9,229 nucleotides of DNA from Candidatus Poribacteria bacterium (GTDB lineage: Bacteria; Poribacteria; WGA-4E; UBA9662), in the NCBI GenBank assembly GCA_002697225.1, contig NZUQ01000136.1, positions 1 through 9,229 on the forward strand. The letters run 5' to 3'. This document shows, one piece after another, positions 1-6,614 of the stretch (positions within the stretch are counted from its first letter, which is position 1; every line of letters starts with the position of its first letter). The translations under genes were made by a program, and so were the position numbers. Below the pieces are notes generated by a model that was given only the letters and a program-made list of their open reading frames with translations, was not told where the DNA came from and made no database searches.

Positions 1-259
1 AAATCGACAAATCGTGTAAACCATTTAAAACTAAAACATAGAACAGCTGTAATTCAGAGCAAAACCAAGGAGAATAAAATCAATTACAATTAGCAAAGCA
101 ACATAAAATGTTACAATCCCCCCCTCCATAACTAGCTACTTAGAATGCCATGCACACGCGATATAGCAGAGCTTTAGTTTACTTCTACAAAAACTATTTT
201 CCATCCTACGGCAGAGTTTTCACACCCGTAGCATATCTTAAATTATTAGCAACCCGCTC

Positions 260-287
260 TTAACTTAAAACTTACAAATGGTATAAT
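260..287 (+). promoter_or_regulatory. Candidate sigma-70 extended -10 promoter
   Basis: A perfect TATAAT at 282-287 is preceded by TG at 279-280, giving the extended -10 pattern TGnTATAAT. A 4/6 match to the -35 box (TTAACT, 260-265) sits 16 bases upstream. Transcription would begin near 293-295 and run toward the gene at 546, leaving a leader of about 250 bases. This is the best promoter-like element I found in the window. AT-rich DNA produces -10 look-alikes often, so the extended TG and the spacing are the main support. Confidence 0.45.
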
Positions 288-295
288 TTATCTTA

Positions 296-353
296 GGTGT
301 ATACCAACAATCCAATATCTTAGGATTAAGAAAAACAACCTAAGTAGGTACAC
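296..353 (+). promoter_or_regulatory. Nested inverted repeats at the 5' end of the predicted leader
   Basis: An outer stem can form between GTGTA..CC (297-305, with a two-base TA bulge) and GGTACAC (347-353). Inside it CTTAGG (319-324) pairs with CCTAAG (339-344) across a 14-base loop. The structure would start almost at the predicted transcription start of the extended -10 promoter. It could be a leader-stabilising hairpin, a regulatory leader or a small RNA, or it could be chance pairing in AT-rich sequence. I recognise no known riboswitch core. Confidence 0.25.
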
Positions 354-545
354 TTAAATCCTGACTATATTCACTTCGTTACTCATATCTATGATGTAAA
401 TTCATCCCACACCATATTATTATAACAACTATCCTGAAATTTAAGTTATCATCCCCATAACTTGGGAAACTAATCAAACAACAATAATGAATTCTCCTCC
501 AAAAACTCCAACCCATTGTTTCATAAACAATCAATAATTAAGGTT

Positions 546-1193
546 ATGGTCAAGAACAAACGAGCAAAAGTAAAGAGAAACAACTTGAAACCGTTGTACG
601 CATATCTGAAAGTGTCAAGTGTCGGCGATGAGAAAACTTGGGACTTTTCTGGCTTGAGAGGTATCGACATAGAGAAAAACATCATCAACGATTATGATTT
701 ATCCGAAGATTTAATCAACATTATCCGAAGGGTAAAAAACACCTTTTGGAGATGTTTATTCAGCCCTTCAACAGAGAAATATCAGATTATGGCACCAGAA
801 AATTACGATTCCGGCAATCATGAAGTAGTTATGAAAGACTTAAGCCTTTTGGCTATCAGATTTATCCCTGCCTATCTGAGTCAATTGCAAAATTTCGACC
901 TACAAAAAATCTTCACTGAAGTCAACTCCGGCAGATGGCATTTCCAACAACAACCAGATGTACAGAGAGAAACCAATGATTGCTGGTCGCATCTGTTTAA
1001 CCTGCTAACAGGAGATGTTAGACATCTATCACCAAATGGACAGGAAACAAAGCCAGACACTGCAATCGGCGCAGATCTATGCCGATTTACTATGGCTATT
1101 GGGCATTACTTGGAATCTGAGTACGGATTAAGAGATGATGATTTTGATGGATTAGCCGAACAAATATTGGACATTCCCATATATTCTTTCTAG
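546..1193 (+). CDS. Hypothetical protein, unrecognised family
   Basis: A protein of about 215 residues that I do not recognise. The frame is open from TTG at 516, but no Shine-Dalgarno sequence precedes that codon. ATG 546 is preferred, although its AAGG (540-543) is only two bases away, so the start is uncertain. The N-terminus is strongly basic (MVKNKRAKVKR), then the chain becomes mixed and acidic near the C-terminus (RDDDFDG). There is no signal peptide, no membrane segment and no obvious catalytic motif. The composition suggests a soluble cytoplasmic protein rich in aromatic residues (many W, F, Y). The gene follows a long leader with a promoter-like element and is separated by 92 bases from the META lipoprotein. 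The basic tail might contact nucleic acid, but that is a guess. Confidence 0.6.
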   Translation: MVKNKRAKVKRNNLKPLYAYLKVSSVGDEKTWDFSGLRGIDIEKNIINDYDLSEDLINIIRRVKNTFWRCLFSPSTEKYQIMAPENYDSGNHEVVMKDLSLLAIRFIPAYLSQLQNFDLQKIFTEVNSGRWHFQQQPDVQRETNDCWSHLFNLLTGDVRHLSPNGQETKPDTAIGADLCRFTMAIGHYLESEYGLRDDDFDGLAEQILDIPIYSF

Positions 1194-1285
1194 CTCAATC
1201 CAACTCACCAACAAAAATCAGTTGAACACATGCACAGATCCCAATTGAATTGAAAACAAATACTCCACAGAGGTGAAATATTAAG

Positions 1286-1801
1286 ATGAGAGATTGGAAT
1301 CGACTATTTATTCCGCTAGCTTTAATTCTGATTGTAATTAGCCTGATTAATAGTTGCCGACAATCTGAGAGCCCTATCAGTCCTCAATCAGTTGCAGAAA
1401 ACTCCAATCCACTACCCCCAAAAGCTGATCTAGTCAATATAGGTCAGGTGATAGGCCAACAATGGGTATTACAGGCCTATGGTCGAATTGGATCAGAGAG
1501 AAAAACTATTCTAAAAACAGAGATCACACTACAGTTTATGACTGATCGGATATCTGGCTCCGGAGGCTGCAACCGGTACTTCAGCTCTTATCAAGGAAAA
1601 GACGGTAAATTGTCTATACAATCCGTTGCTTCCACTAAGATGTTTTGTGCAATTCCAGAAGGTACCATGCAACAAGAACAGGAATATTTTAAGGCGTTAC
1701 AAGCAGTCACAAAATACCACATCTCAACCAATAAACAAACTTTAAAACTCCTCTATAAAGATAGCAAAAACAATCTTCTATATGCAAAAAAAGGAGAATA
1801 A
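1286..1801 (+). CDS. META-domain (HslJ-like) lipoprotein
   Basis: A 171-residue protein with a lipoprotein-type signal peptide: Arg2 and Arg6, a hydrophobic stretch at about 7-21, then the lipobox-like LINSC with Cys24 as the likely lipidated residue (Asn at -2 is slightly off consensus). After a Pro/Ser-rich linker, residues about 52-167 match the META domain: QQW near 58-60, ISGSGGCNRY at 89-98, the STKMFC segment ending at Cys121, and the QQEQEYF segment at 129-135. Family knowledge links META/HslJ proteins to the cell envelope and stress or antibiotic resistance (novobiocin for E. coli HslJ); the biochemical role is unknown. ATG 1286 follows GAGGTG at 1270-1275, a good ribosome-binding site. 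A weak TTGAAC/TTGAAT pair with 17-base spacing (1222-1250) could be its promoter. It is probably not part of the downstream enzyme operon, being 118 bases away. Confidence 0.85.
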   Translation: MRDWNRLFIPLALILIVISLINSCRQSESPISPQSVAENSNPLPPKADLVNIGQVIGQQWVLQAYGRIGSERKTILKTEITLQFMTDRISGSGGCNRYFSSYQGKDGKLSIQSVASTKMFCAIPEGTMQQEQEYFKALQAVTKYHISTNKQTLKLLYKDSKNNLLYAKKGE

Positions 1802-1919
1802 AATCAAGATAACTAAGTCAGGCAATTTTTTTGGACTGAATCCTCAAAATCAGACTACCCCGTTTGATAGAAAGTCACACTAAACCTAACTCAGTTCGAT
1901 TTAAATCATGGAGTTTTCA

Positions 1920-3149
1920 ATGCGAATCAAAGACATCAAGGTTATCCCAATCTATCCTAAGTTAGCTGAAAGATATCAACATCGTCAGGTTGATCTATAT
2001 GGTATTGATCATCGCACCATCTTTAGGGTCGAAGCAGATAACGGATTGGTCGGTTATGGTGACCAACGCGTGCGCCCAGATGGACAACCTACCCAATCTA
2101 GTGTAGATCCGCTAGTTGGTCAAAACCCATTTGACTATATTAATCAGAACTTAGCTTCTGGTTTGAGTGGCGCACTTTACGATCTGATGGGAAAATACTT
2201 AGAAATACCTGCTTACAAACTGATGGGACAAAAAGTACGTGACCAAATCCCAGTGGCTGCCTGGACCCGACCAGCTTCACCGGAACATTTCCGAGGAGAA
2301 ATCCTTCGAGCAGTGGATGAAGGTTACACCATTTTCAAAATGCATACCTGCACCTACCACGATGTTATTGAACAAACGCGTTTGGCCGAAGAAGTCGCTC
2401 CCGAAGGATTTCAGATCCACTACGATCTCAATAGCAATCGGAGTTTAGCCTCCGCATTACCACTAATTAAGCAAATGGAAAGAGATCATCCAATTATCGG
2501 CTACATCGAAGATCCTTTGGTCAAAAACGATATTGACGGTTGGCACAGATTACGCAACCAAGTTAATCTTCCTATCATTATGCACGGGACACCTCTGGGA
2601 GGAATCCAAGAACTACTTCAGGGAATAGCCGACATCTATATGCTGGAAAGCGGTGTGGGTAATACATTAACTACAGGTTTTGCCTTTGGTAAAGGAAACA
2701 TCCAGACATTAATTCAGTTAACAGGTGGAACCTTGACTAAAGCTTTTGCTCTCCATATGGCTGCTGTCCTACCAACACATACTGCCCATACGATCAACTT
2801 AGACGATCAGTACGCAGAGAACGAAGATGTCGCACCTCTAATCCCAGTGATTTCGGGAAGTTCCGCAGTTCCGAAAGGACCGGGACTAGGTATTGATGTC
2901 AACGAAGACGCGTTAGCACGCCTAGCAGCCAACCAGCCAATAGAACCTCCCAAACACGTTGGGGTTTTGCACATGCCAAATGGACATACTTTCTATGGAC
3001 GCAGCTACATTTCACCAACCGATTTAACTGGCCGAGAAGAAGGAACCATTCGTGGGATCAAATCCGAACTATGGCTAGATGATGATACTCAGGAATTTGA
3101 TCACGTTTATCAACGGGTACAAAAAGAAGGAACCTTCCGTGCAAATTAA
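1920..3149 (+). CDS. Mandelate racemase/muconate-lactonizing-type enolase superfamily protein, divergent
   Basis: A 409-residue protein, the normal length for this superfamily. Members abstract a proton alpha to a carboxylate in an acid sugar or similar acid, with Mg2+ held by three acidic residues at the ends of barrel strands. The N-terminal capping domain (about 1-125) starts with the typical MRIKDIKVIPI. The barrel shows FKMH at 139-142 in place of the usual KxK, a likely first metal ligand Asp169 (HYDLN), and the second at Glu197 in YIEDPL. The strand that normally ends in G-E reads PIIMHG (218-223), so the third acidic ligand is not where expected. A later conserved-looking stretch has His279 and HTAHTINLDD (287-296). 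ATG 1920 is chosen over ATG 1908 because GGAG at 1910-1913 then sits six bases upstream. It opens the five-gene block. Likely a dehydratase or epimerase on an acid sugar, but the substrate is unknown. Confidence 0.8.
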   Translation: MRIKDIKVIPIYPKLAERYQHRQVDLYGIDHRTIFRVEADNGLVGYGDQRVRPDGQPTQSSVDPLVGQNPFDYINQNLASGLSGALYDLMGKYLEIPAYKLMGQKVRDQIPVAAWTRPASPEHFRGEILRAVDEGYTIFKMHTCTYHDVIEQTRLAEEVAPEGFQIHYDLNSNRSLASALPLIKQMERDHPIIGYIEDPLVKNDIDGWHRLRNQVNLPIIMHGTPLGGIQELLQGIADIYMLESGVGNTLTTGFAFGKGNIQTLIQLTGGTLTKAFALHMAAVLPTHTAHTINLDDQYAENEDVAPLIPVISGSSAVPKGPGLGIDVNEDALARLAANQPIEPPKHVGVLHMPNGHTFYGRSYISPTDLTGREEGTIRGIKSELWLDDDTQEFDHVYQRVQKEGTFRAN

Positions 3150-3178
3150 TTAAAAATCTAGTGCGTAATTCGAAAACA

Positions 3179-3195
3179 TACCTACCAACGAGGTA
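3179..3195 (+). promoter_or_regulatory. Small hairpin covering the amidase ribosome-binding site
   Basis: TACCT (3179-3183) can pair with AGGTA (3191-3195) across a seven-base loop. The 3' arm contains most of the Shine-Dalgarno sequence GAGGT (3190-3194) of the gene starting at 3203. The pairing is only five base pairs and could be fortuitous; if real, it would lower translation unless ribosomes arrive from the upstream gene. Confidence 0.2.
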
Positions 3196-3202
3196 AAAAC
3201 CA

Positions 3203-4135
3203 ATGAGATTTTTCACACGTACACCCTACTATACCGGGCCAGATGACCCAGAGCAAGGTCAGGTACGGGGCACCCTGAAACTAGGTGAAACAGTGGCGAT
3301 CGAAACGGTGGGAGGGCACGACCACGATTATGAGACAGCAGGTGACACTATACCAGGCAAGTTACTGGATGTAACTACCCATCGCCGGTATTCCCGTCCC
3401 GGTGGTCCGTTTTTGATTGAGGGAATCGAACCCGGAGATTGGGTTTCTATTGAGATTATCAATGTGGAAGTTGACCATTACGGTTTCTATCGTAATGGAG
3501 GGCCACACTGGGGGAGCATGCGACTGGTAGCAGCCGTGCGGGATGGGCTAATTCATTTCCCTCCCGATTTTGTCGTACCTACAAGGCCAATGATAGGAGT
3601 AGTTGAATTAAAATCAGTGGCCCCGCATCAGATCGATCATGGTGGCAATATGGACTTCAACTCAATTCAGTCCAATAGTACAGTTCATATCAAGGCACAG
3701 AAACCAGGTGGTTATCTTTCGCTGGGCGATGTCCACGCCAGAATGGGAGATGGTGAATTGACGGGTACTGGCGTTGAGATCGATTCGACGGTTACCCTCA
3801 AGGTCGATCGATCCCCAGGCTTTCCAACCAGCAGCCCAGTAGTAGAAAAAAGACAAGTGGTAGAAAGTACCGCAGAATTCCTGACCAGTGGCAGAGGAGC
3901 TAACTGGGAGGAAGCGCTGAAAATCGCTTGGAGTGAAATGGTTGGACTGATCGCAGCCCATTATGATACCACTATCGAATATGCTAACCTGATTGTCGGT
4001 ACGATTGGTGATGCTCGTCCCGGATACGCCGCTGGAATGCTGAACAATCGCGGATCCTTATCAGAAAATTATGTAACCTGTCAAATTGCTATAACCAAAG
4101 AACTACGTCGAACAGGCCAACCTTTTAAGCCTTAA
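3203..4135 (+). CDS. Acetamidase/formamidase family hydrolase
   Basis: A 310-residue protein of the FmdA/AmdA family, whose members hydrolyse short amides such as formamide or acetamide to ammonia and a carboxylate; many homologues have untested substrates. The length fits the short form of the family (about 300 residues) and not the ~400-residue methylotroph form. Family landmarks are present: GGHDHDYETAGDTIPG (37-52), DHGGNMDF (145-152), and GDVHARMGDGELTGTGVEI (175-193), the strongest family motif. No signal peptide is visible, so the enzyme is cytoplasmic. The start ATG 3203 has GAGGT eight bases upstream, possibly in a small hairpin. It follows the enolase-type gene by 53 bases and precedes the sialidase-like gene by 20, consistent with co-transcription and with cleavage of an amide-bearing intermediate, the latter being inference. 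Confidence 0.9.
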   Translation: MRFFTRTPYYTGPDDPEQGQVRGTLKLGETVAIETVGGHDHDYETAGDTIPGKLLDVTTHRRYSRPGGPFLIEGIEPGDWVSIEIINVEVDHYGFYRNGGPHWGSMRLVAAVRDGLIHFPPDFVVPTRPMIGVVELKSVAPHQIDHGGNMDFNSIQSNSTVHIKAQKPGGYLSLGDVHARMGDGELTGTGVEIDSTVTLKVDRSPGFPTSSPVVEKRQVVESTAEFLTSGRGANWEEALKIAWSEMVGLIAAHYDTTIEYANLIVGTIGDARPGYAAGMLNNRGSLSENYVTCQIAITKELRRTGQPFKP

Positions 4136-4155
4136 AGCCTTCAAGGATTTAATAA

Positions 4156-5292
4156 ATGTTAACAGTAGAACAAGCACGTCTATGCGTTACCGGTTTTGAT
4201 CATAACCGCCCAGCCAATTTCCCCGGCCTAGGCGACTTTATCGGTTGGGCGAGAGGAATTGAGCGTGCCCCCAACGGAGATTTGCTTCTGGTTCACTCTG
4301 CTGGCTACTGGCACGTCTCCTTTGCCACACCCAGAGTATTTCATCAGGAAACAAGAAAAAAATGGGACAAAGAAGGTTGGCCGCTTGATTATAATGCTCC
4401 CACTGGGGGCCGATCGATGATGACTAGATCCAAAGACGAAGGAAAAACATGGAGTCAACCGAAACCCATCACTGATTTCCCCTTAGATGATTCTCCGGTA
4501 ACTCTACTTACTTGCCTAGACAAAACGATCCTCTGCTTTATTAATGTACAATCCTCCTGGTATGGTTTCAACCAAGCACCTGATATGTTTAAAGACGATC
4601 TAGCAGGATTAAATACACGGCAGTGCGTGATTCGCTCGATCGATGGTGGAGAAAGCTGGAGCCAACCTCTCTGGTTCGACAGTCCCGGTACTTTTTACGA
4701 ACGGAGTCATGCCCAAGCGATTCAACTACCCGATGGAGGTATTCTTTGGCCAACCTACTGCGCCGACCAAGGAAAAAAGCAACTGTTTGGAGCCATACAT
4801 CGATCCGATGATTCGGGACTAACTTGGCAAACGATTTCGACCATTCACAGGAGAGATCTAGATGTTGATGAACCGGCGATCGCACGTTTTGAGAGTGGGT
4901 TACTGGTAATGGTTTCACGCCCGGATGGAGGGATCTTCTTGTCAGATGACAATGGTATTAGCTGGAACGAATCAGGACAAATTGTCGAAAGCGGCGTTCT
5001 AAAAGCACCACGTTTAATTGTACTTCCAGATCAGACCTTGGTATGTATTGCTACCTACCAAGGTAGCCTCCACCTTTTCTTGAACCGTGGAGAAGTTGAG
5101 CAAGCATTAAACTGGACTCCAATTTCTCTAGATTCATCCTGCTATGGTTATCCTGGTGGGCGATTAATGGAAGATGGAAATCTGTTAGTTCCTTATTGTG
5201 AGAGTGGGAGAGCTCCGAATCGAGTTTATCTGATTCGCCTTCGCATTCACATTCATGATGATCGAGATAGTGCCGAATTCTTAGCGATATAA
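4156..5292 (+). CDS. Sialidase-like six-bladed propeller protein (BNR/Asp-box repeats)
   Basis: A 378-residue protein with four clear Asp boxes (S-x-D-x-G-x-[TS]-W): SKDEGKTW 92-99, SIDGGESW 161-168, SDDSGLTW 217-224 and SDDNGISW 263-270. A RAP triplet at 37-39 within GIERAPNGDLLLV resembles the RIP-type arginine motif of sialidases. The C-terminal GYPGGRLMEDGNLLVPY (331-347) lies where the propeller usually closes near the catalytic Tyr and a third Arg. Sialidases remove terminal sialic acid, but many bacterial BNR proteins of this type cleave or bind other sugars, so specificity is open. There is no signal peptide and no carbohydrate-binding add-on, implying cytoplasmic action on small substrates. 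AAGGA at 4143-4147 sits eight bases before ATG 4156. Family assignment is firm; catalytic activity is not. Confidence 0.8.
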   Translation: MLTVEQARLCVTGFDHNRPANFPGLGDFIGWARGIERAPNGDLLLVHSAGYWHVSFATPRVFHQETRKKWDKEGWPLDYNAPTGGRSMMTRSKDEGKTWSQPKPITDFPLDDSPVTLLTCLDKTILCFINVQSSWYGFNQAPDMFKDDLAGLNTRQCVIRSIDGGESWSQPLWFDSPGTFYERSHAQAIQLPDGGILWPTYCADQGKKQLFGAIHRSDDSGLTWQTISTIHRRDLDVDEPAIARFESGLLVMVSRPDGGIFLSDDNGISWNESGQIVESGVLKAPRLIVLPDQTLVCIATYQGSLHLFLNRGEVEQALNWTPISLDSSCYGYPGGRLMEDGNLLVPYCESGRAPNRVYLIRLRIHIHDDRDSAEFLAI

Positions 5293-5319
5293 TCAGAGAA
5301 AGAAATCACCTCAAATTCG

Positions 5320-5325
5320 TATAAT
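5320..5325 (+). promoter_or_regulatory. Isolated perfect -10 box before the SHMT-like gene
   Basis: TATAAT occurs at 5320-5325 in the 60-base gap before the SHMT-like gene, and another at 5288-5293 overlaps the preceding stop codon. Neither has a recognisable -35 box at 16-18 bases or an upstream TG. An internal promoter is possible. The absence of a strong Shine-Dalgarno before ATG 5353 makes this junction the loosest in the gene block. Confidence 0.2.
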
Positions 5326-5352
5326 ACAATAGCTAAATGGGATTTTTTAACT

Positions 5353-6603
5353 ATGAAAATAAAAAACAAACATCGACACCTCTTAGCCTTACTGGAGGCG
5401 CATCGATCTTTCCGCCAAGACTGTCTGAATCTGATCGCCTCTGAAAACGTTCCTTCTCCATTTGTGGAAAACTACTTGGTTGATGAACTAGACCAACGCT
5501 ATGGCAACTACCTCGGTATCGATCTAGGTAAACGATTATACCAAGGCAATAAATTTATCGCCGCAATCGAATCCTATGCCCATCAACAGGCAAAGGATTT
5601 GTTCGGTGCTAAATTTGTTGATTTACGCCCATTATCAGGGAACATCGCTGGCATAGCTACCACTTTCGCCTTATGCCGTCCGGGCGATACTGTTTTGGAA
5701 GTTGAGAATGGTCATCAATACGCGAATAAGCTAGCCTTATCTAGCTTAAAAGTGGATTTGAAGTCGGTTTCGATTCCATGGAATTCTGTAAGATCCAATA
5801 TTGACCTGCAAGCGACGATCGAATTGATCAAAAAACATCAACCCCGTATGGTTAATATTGGGTCAGGGATCTTTCTCTTTCCAAAACCAGTTTTTTCTCT
5901 GAAACAGGCCATGGAGGAAGTCAATCCAGATTCATTCCTAGTTTATGACGCTGCCCACGTAATGGGTTTGATTGCCGGAGGTCAGTTTCAATCCCCACTG
6001 GAGGAAGGCGCAGACGTGATCATCTCTTCAACTCACAAGACGCTGGCCGGTCCTCAAGGCGGCATGATTCTGACCAATGATAAATCTATCGCTGAACGAA
6101 TTGGCCCCGCTATAGCGCCACTATTAGTTAGTAATCATCATTTGGGCCGGTTGCCAGCTCTAGCGGCAACATTTCTGGAATGGGCCGAGTTTGGGAAGGA
6201 ACATGCTAAGAGCATCGTGTCTAATGCCAAGTCGTTAGGGCAAGCACTTGAAAACCGTGGTGTTCCGTTGGTCGGTTCGGCACTCGGCTTCACCGAATCC
6301 CACACCTTGATACTGATGGTCAATCAGTTCGGTCAGGCTAAAACATTGGCGAATCAATTGGAAAAATGTAATATCATTACTGGTGCCGTTCGATTGTCCA
6401 AGGAATTAGGAACCCATGGTCTACGGCTTGGCGTTCAAGAGATAACCCGACAAGGCATGGTTGAGGCGGACGCACCTGCCATTGCCGATTGCATCGTTGA
6501 TGCACTGAGGGGAAATCTTGATGCCGTCAAGCAACAGGTGATCGATTTAGTCAAGGGATTTAACCAAATTCGATTTACACTGAACACAGATGATGAATGC
6601 TAA
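5353..6603 (+). CDS. Serine hydroxymethyltransferase-like PLP enzyme, divergent
   Basis: A 416-residue fold-type I PLP protein aligning along the length of GlyA. Canonical SHMT moves the serine hydroxymethyl group to tetrahydrofolate. PLP features are kept: LIASEN (27-32), NGH with His121 matching the ring-stacking His, DAAHVMGL (199-206) with Asp199 for the pyridine nitrogen, STHKTLAGPQGG (226-237) with Lys229 as the Schiff-base lysine, and GLRLG with Arg358 for the substrate carboxylate. The segment that reads YAEGYPGKRYYGG in E. coli reads YGNYLGIDLGKRLYQGN here (50-66): the catalytic/folate-contact Glu is gone, three or four residues are inserted, and the first Tyr is Leu. VQEITRQGM (361-369) also differs from the usual TPA-T-RG. 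It is therefore more likely a threonine/beta-hydroxy-amino-acid aldolase, transaldolase or alpha-substituted serine enzyme than housekeeping GlyA. The ribosome-binding site is weak (ATGGGA about ten bases upstream). Confidence 0.85.
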   Translation: MKIKNKHRHLLALLEAHRSFRQDCLNLIASENVPSPFVENYLVDELDQRYGNYLGIDLGKRLYQGNKFIAAIESYAHQQAKDLFGAKFVDLRPLSGNIAGIATTFALCRPGDTVLEVENGHQYANKLALSSLKVDLKSVSIPWNSVRSNIDLQATIELIKKHQPRMVNIGSGIFLFPKPVFSLKQAMEEVNPDSFLVYDAAHVMGLIAGGQFQSPLEEGADVIISSTHKTLAGPQGGMILTNDKSIAERIGPAIAPLLVSNHHLGRLPALAATFLEWAEFGKEHAKSIVSNAKSLGQALENRGVPLVGSALGFTESHTLILMVNQFGQAKTLANQLEKCNIITGAVRLSKELGTHGLRLGVQEITRQGMVEADAPAIADCIVDALRGNLDAVKQQVIDLVKGFNQIRFTLNTDDEC

Positions 6604-6609
6604 GGAGGG
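6602..6609 (+). promoter_or_regulatory. Strong Shine-Dalgarno that fixes the start of the next gene
   Basis: AAGGAGGG overlaps the stop codon of the SHMT-like gene and lies five bases before ATG 6615. The open frame extends back to ATG 6597, inside the preceding gene, but that codon has no such site in front of it. ATG 6615 is therefore preferred and the two genes are translationally close, not overlapping. Confidence 0.75.
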
Positions 6610-6614
6610 CTTGG

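Larger units (their letters stand above)
1..545. other. AT-rich non-coding region upstream of the first gene
   Basis: No credible coding frame is visible on either strand; stop codons are dense in all frames. Three structures stand out. A 6-bp inverted repeat CTACGG/CCGTAG lies at 206-211 and 226-231 with a 14-base loop and no T-run on either side. A small AACAT-AAA-ATGTT hairpin lies at 100-112. A promoter-like element with a structured stretch behind it occupies about 260-353 and is listed separately. A 17-base string at 67-83 recurs exactly at the end of the META-domain gene (1791-1807). The region reads as a regulatory or decayed spacer, and its left boundary is the window edge. Confidence 0.5.

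Noticed and set aside
206..231. CTACGG/CCGTAG hairpin as a terminator or small RNA end
   Set aside because: There is no T-run on either strand next to the stem and the loop is long, so it is recorded only within the spacer description.
1826..1832. Run of seven T residues after the META lipoprotein gene, as a possible intrinsic terminator
   Set aside because: The only flanking pairing is a four-base AGTC/GACT that encloses the T-run instead of preceding it, so the terminator geometry is wrong.
4875..4882. GCGATCGC octamer (HIP1-like), which would suggest a cyanobacterium
   Set aside because: There is a single copy in 9.2 kb, with several CGATCG hexamers. Real HIP1-rich genomes usually show more, so it is mentioned only as a weak taxonomic hint.
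6597..6614. Upstream start ATG 6597 for the propeller glycosidase-like gene
   Set aside because: ATG 6615 has a near-perfect Shine-Dalgarno at ideal spacing; the extra six residues would overlap the previous gene without any support.
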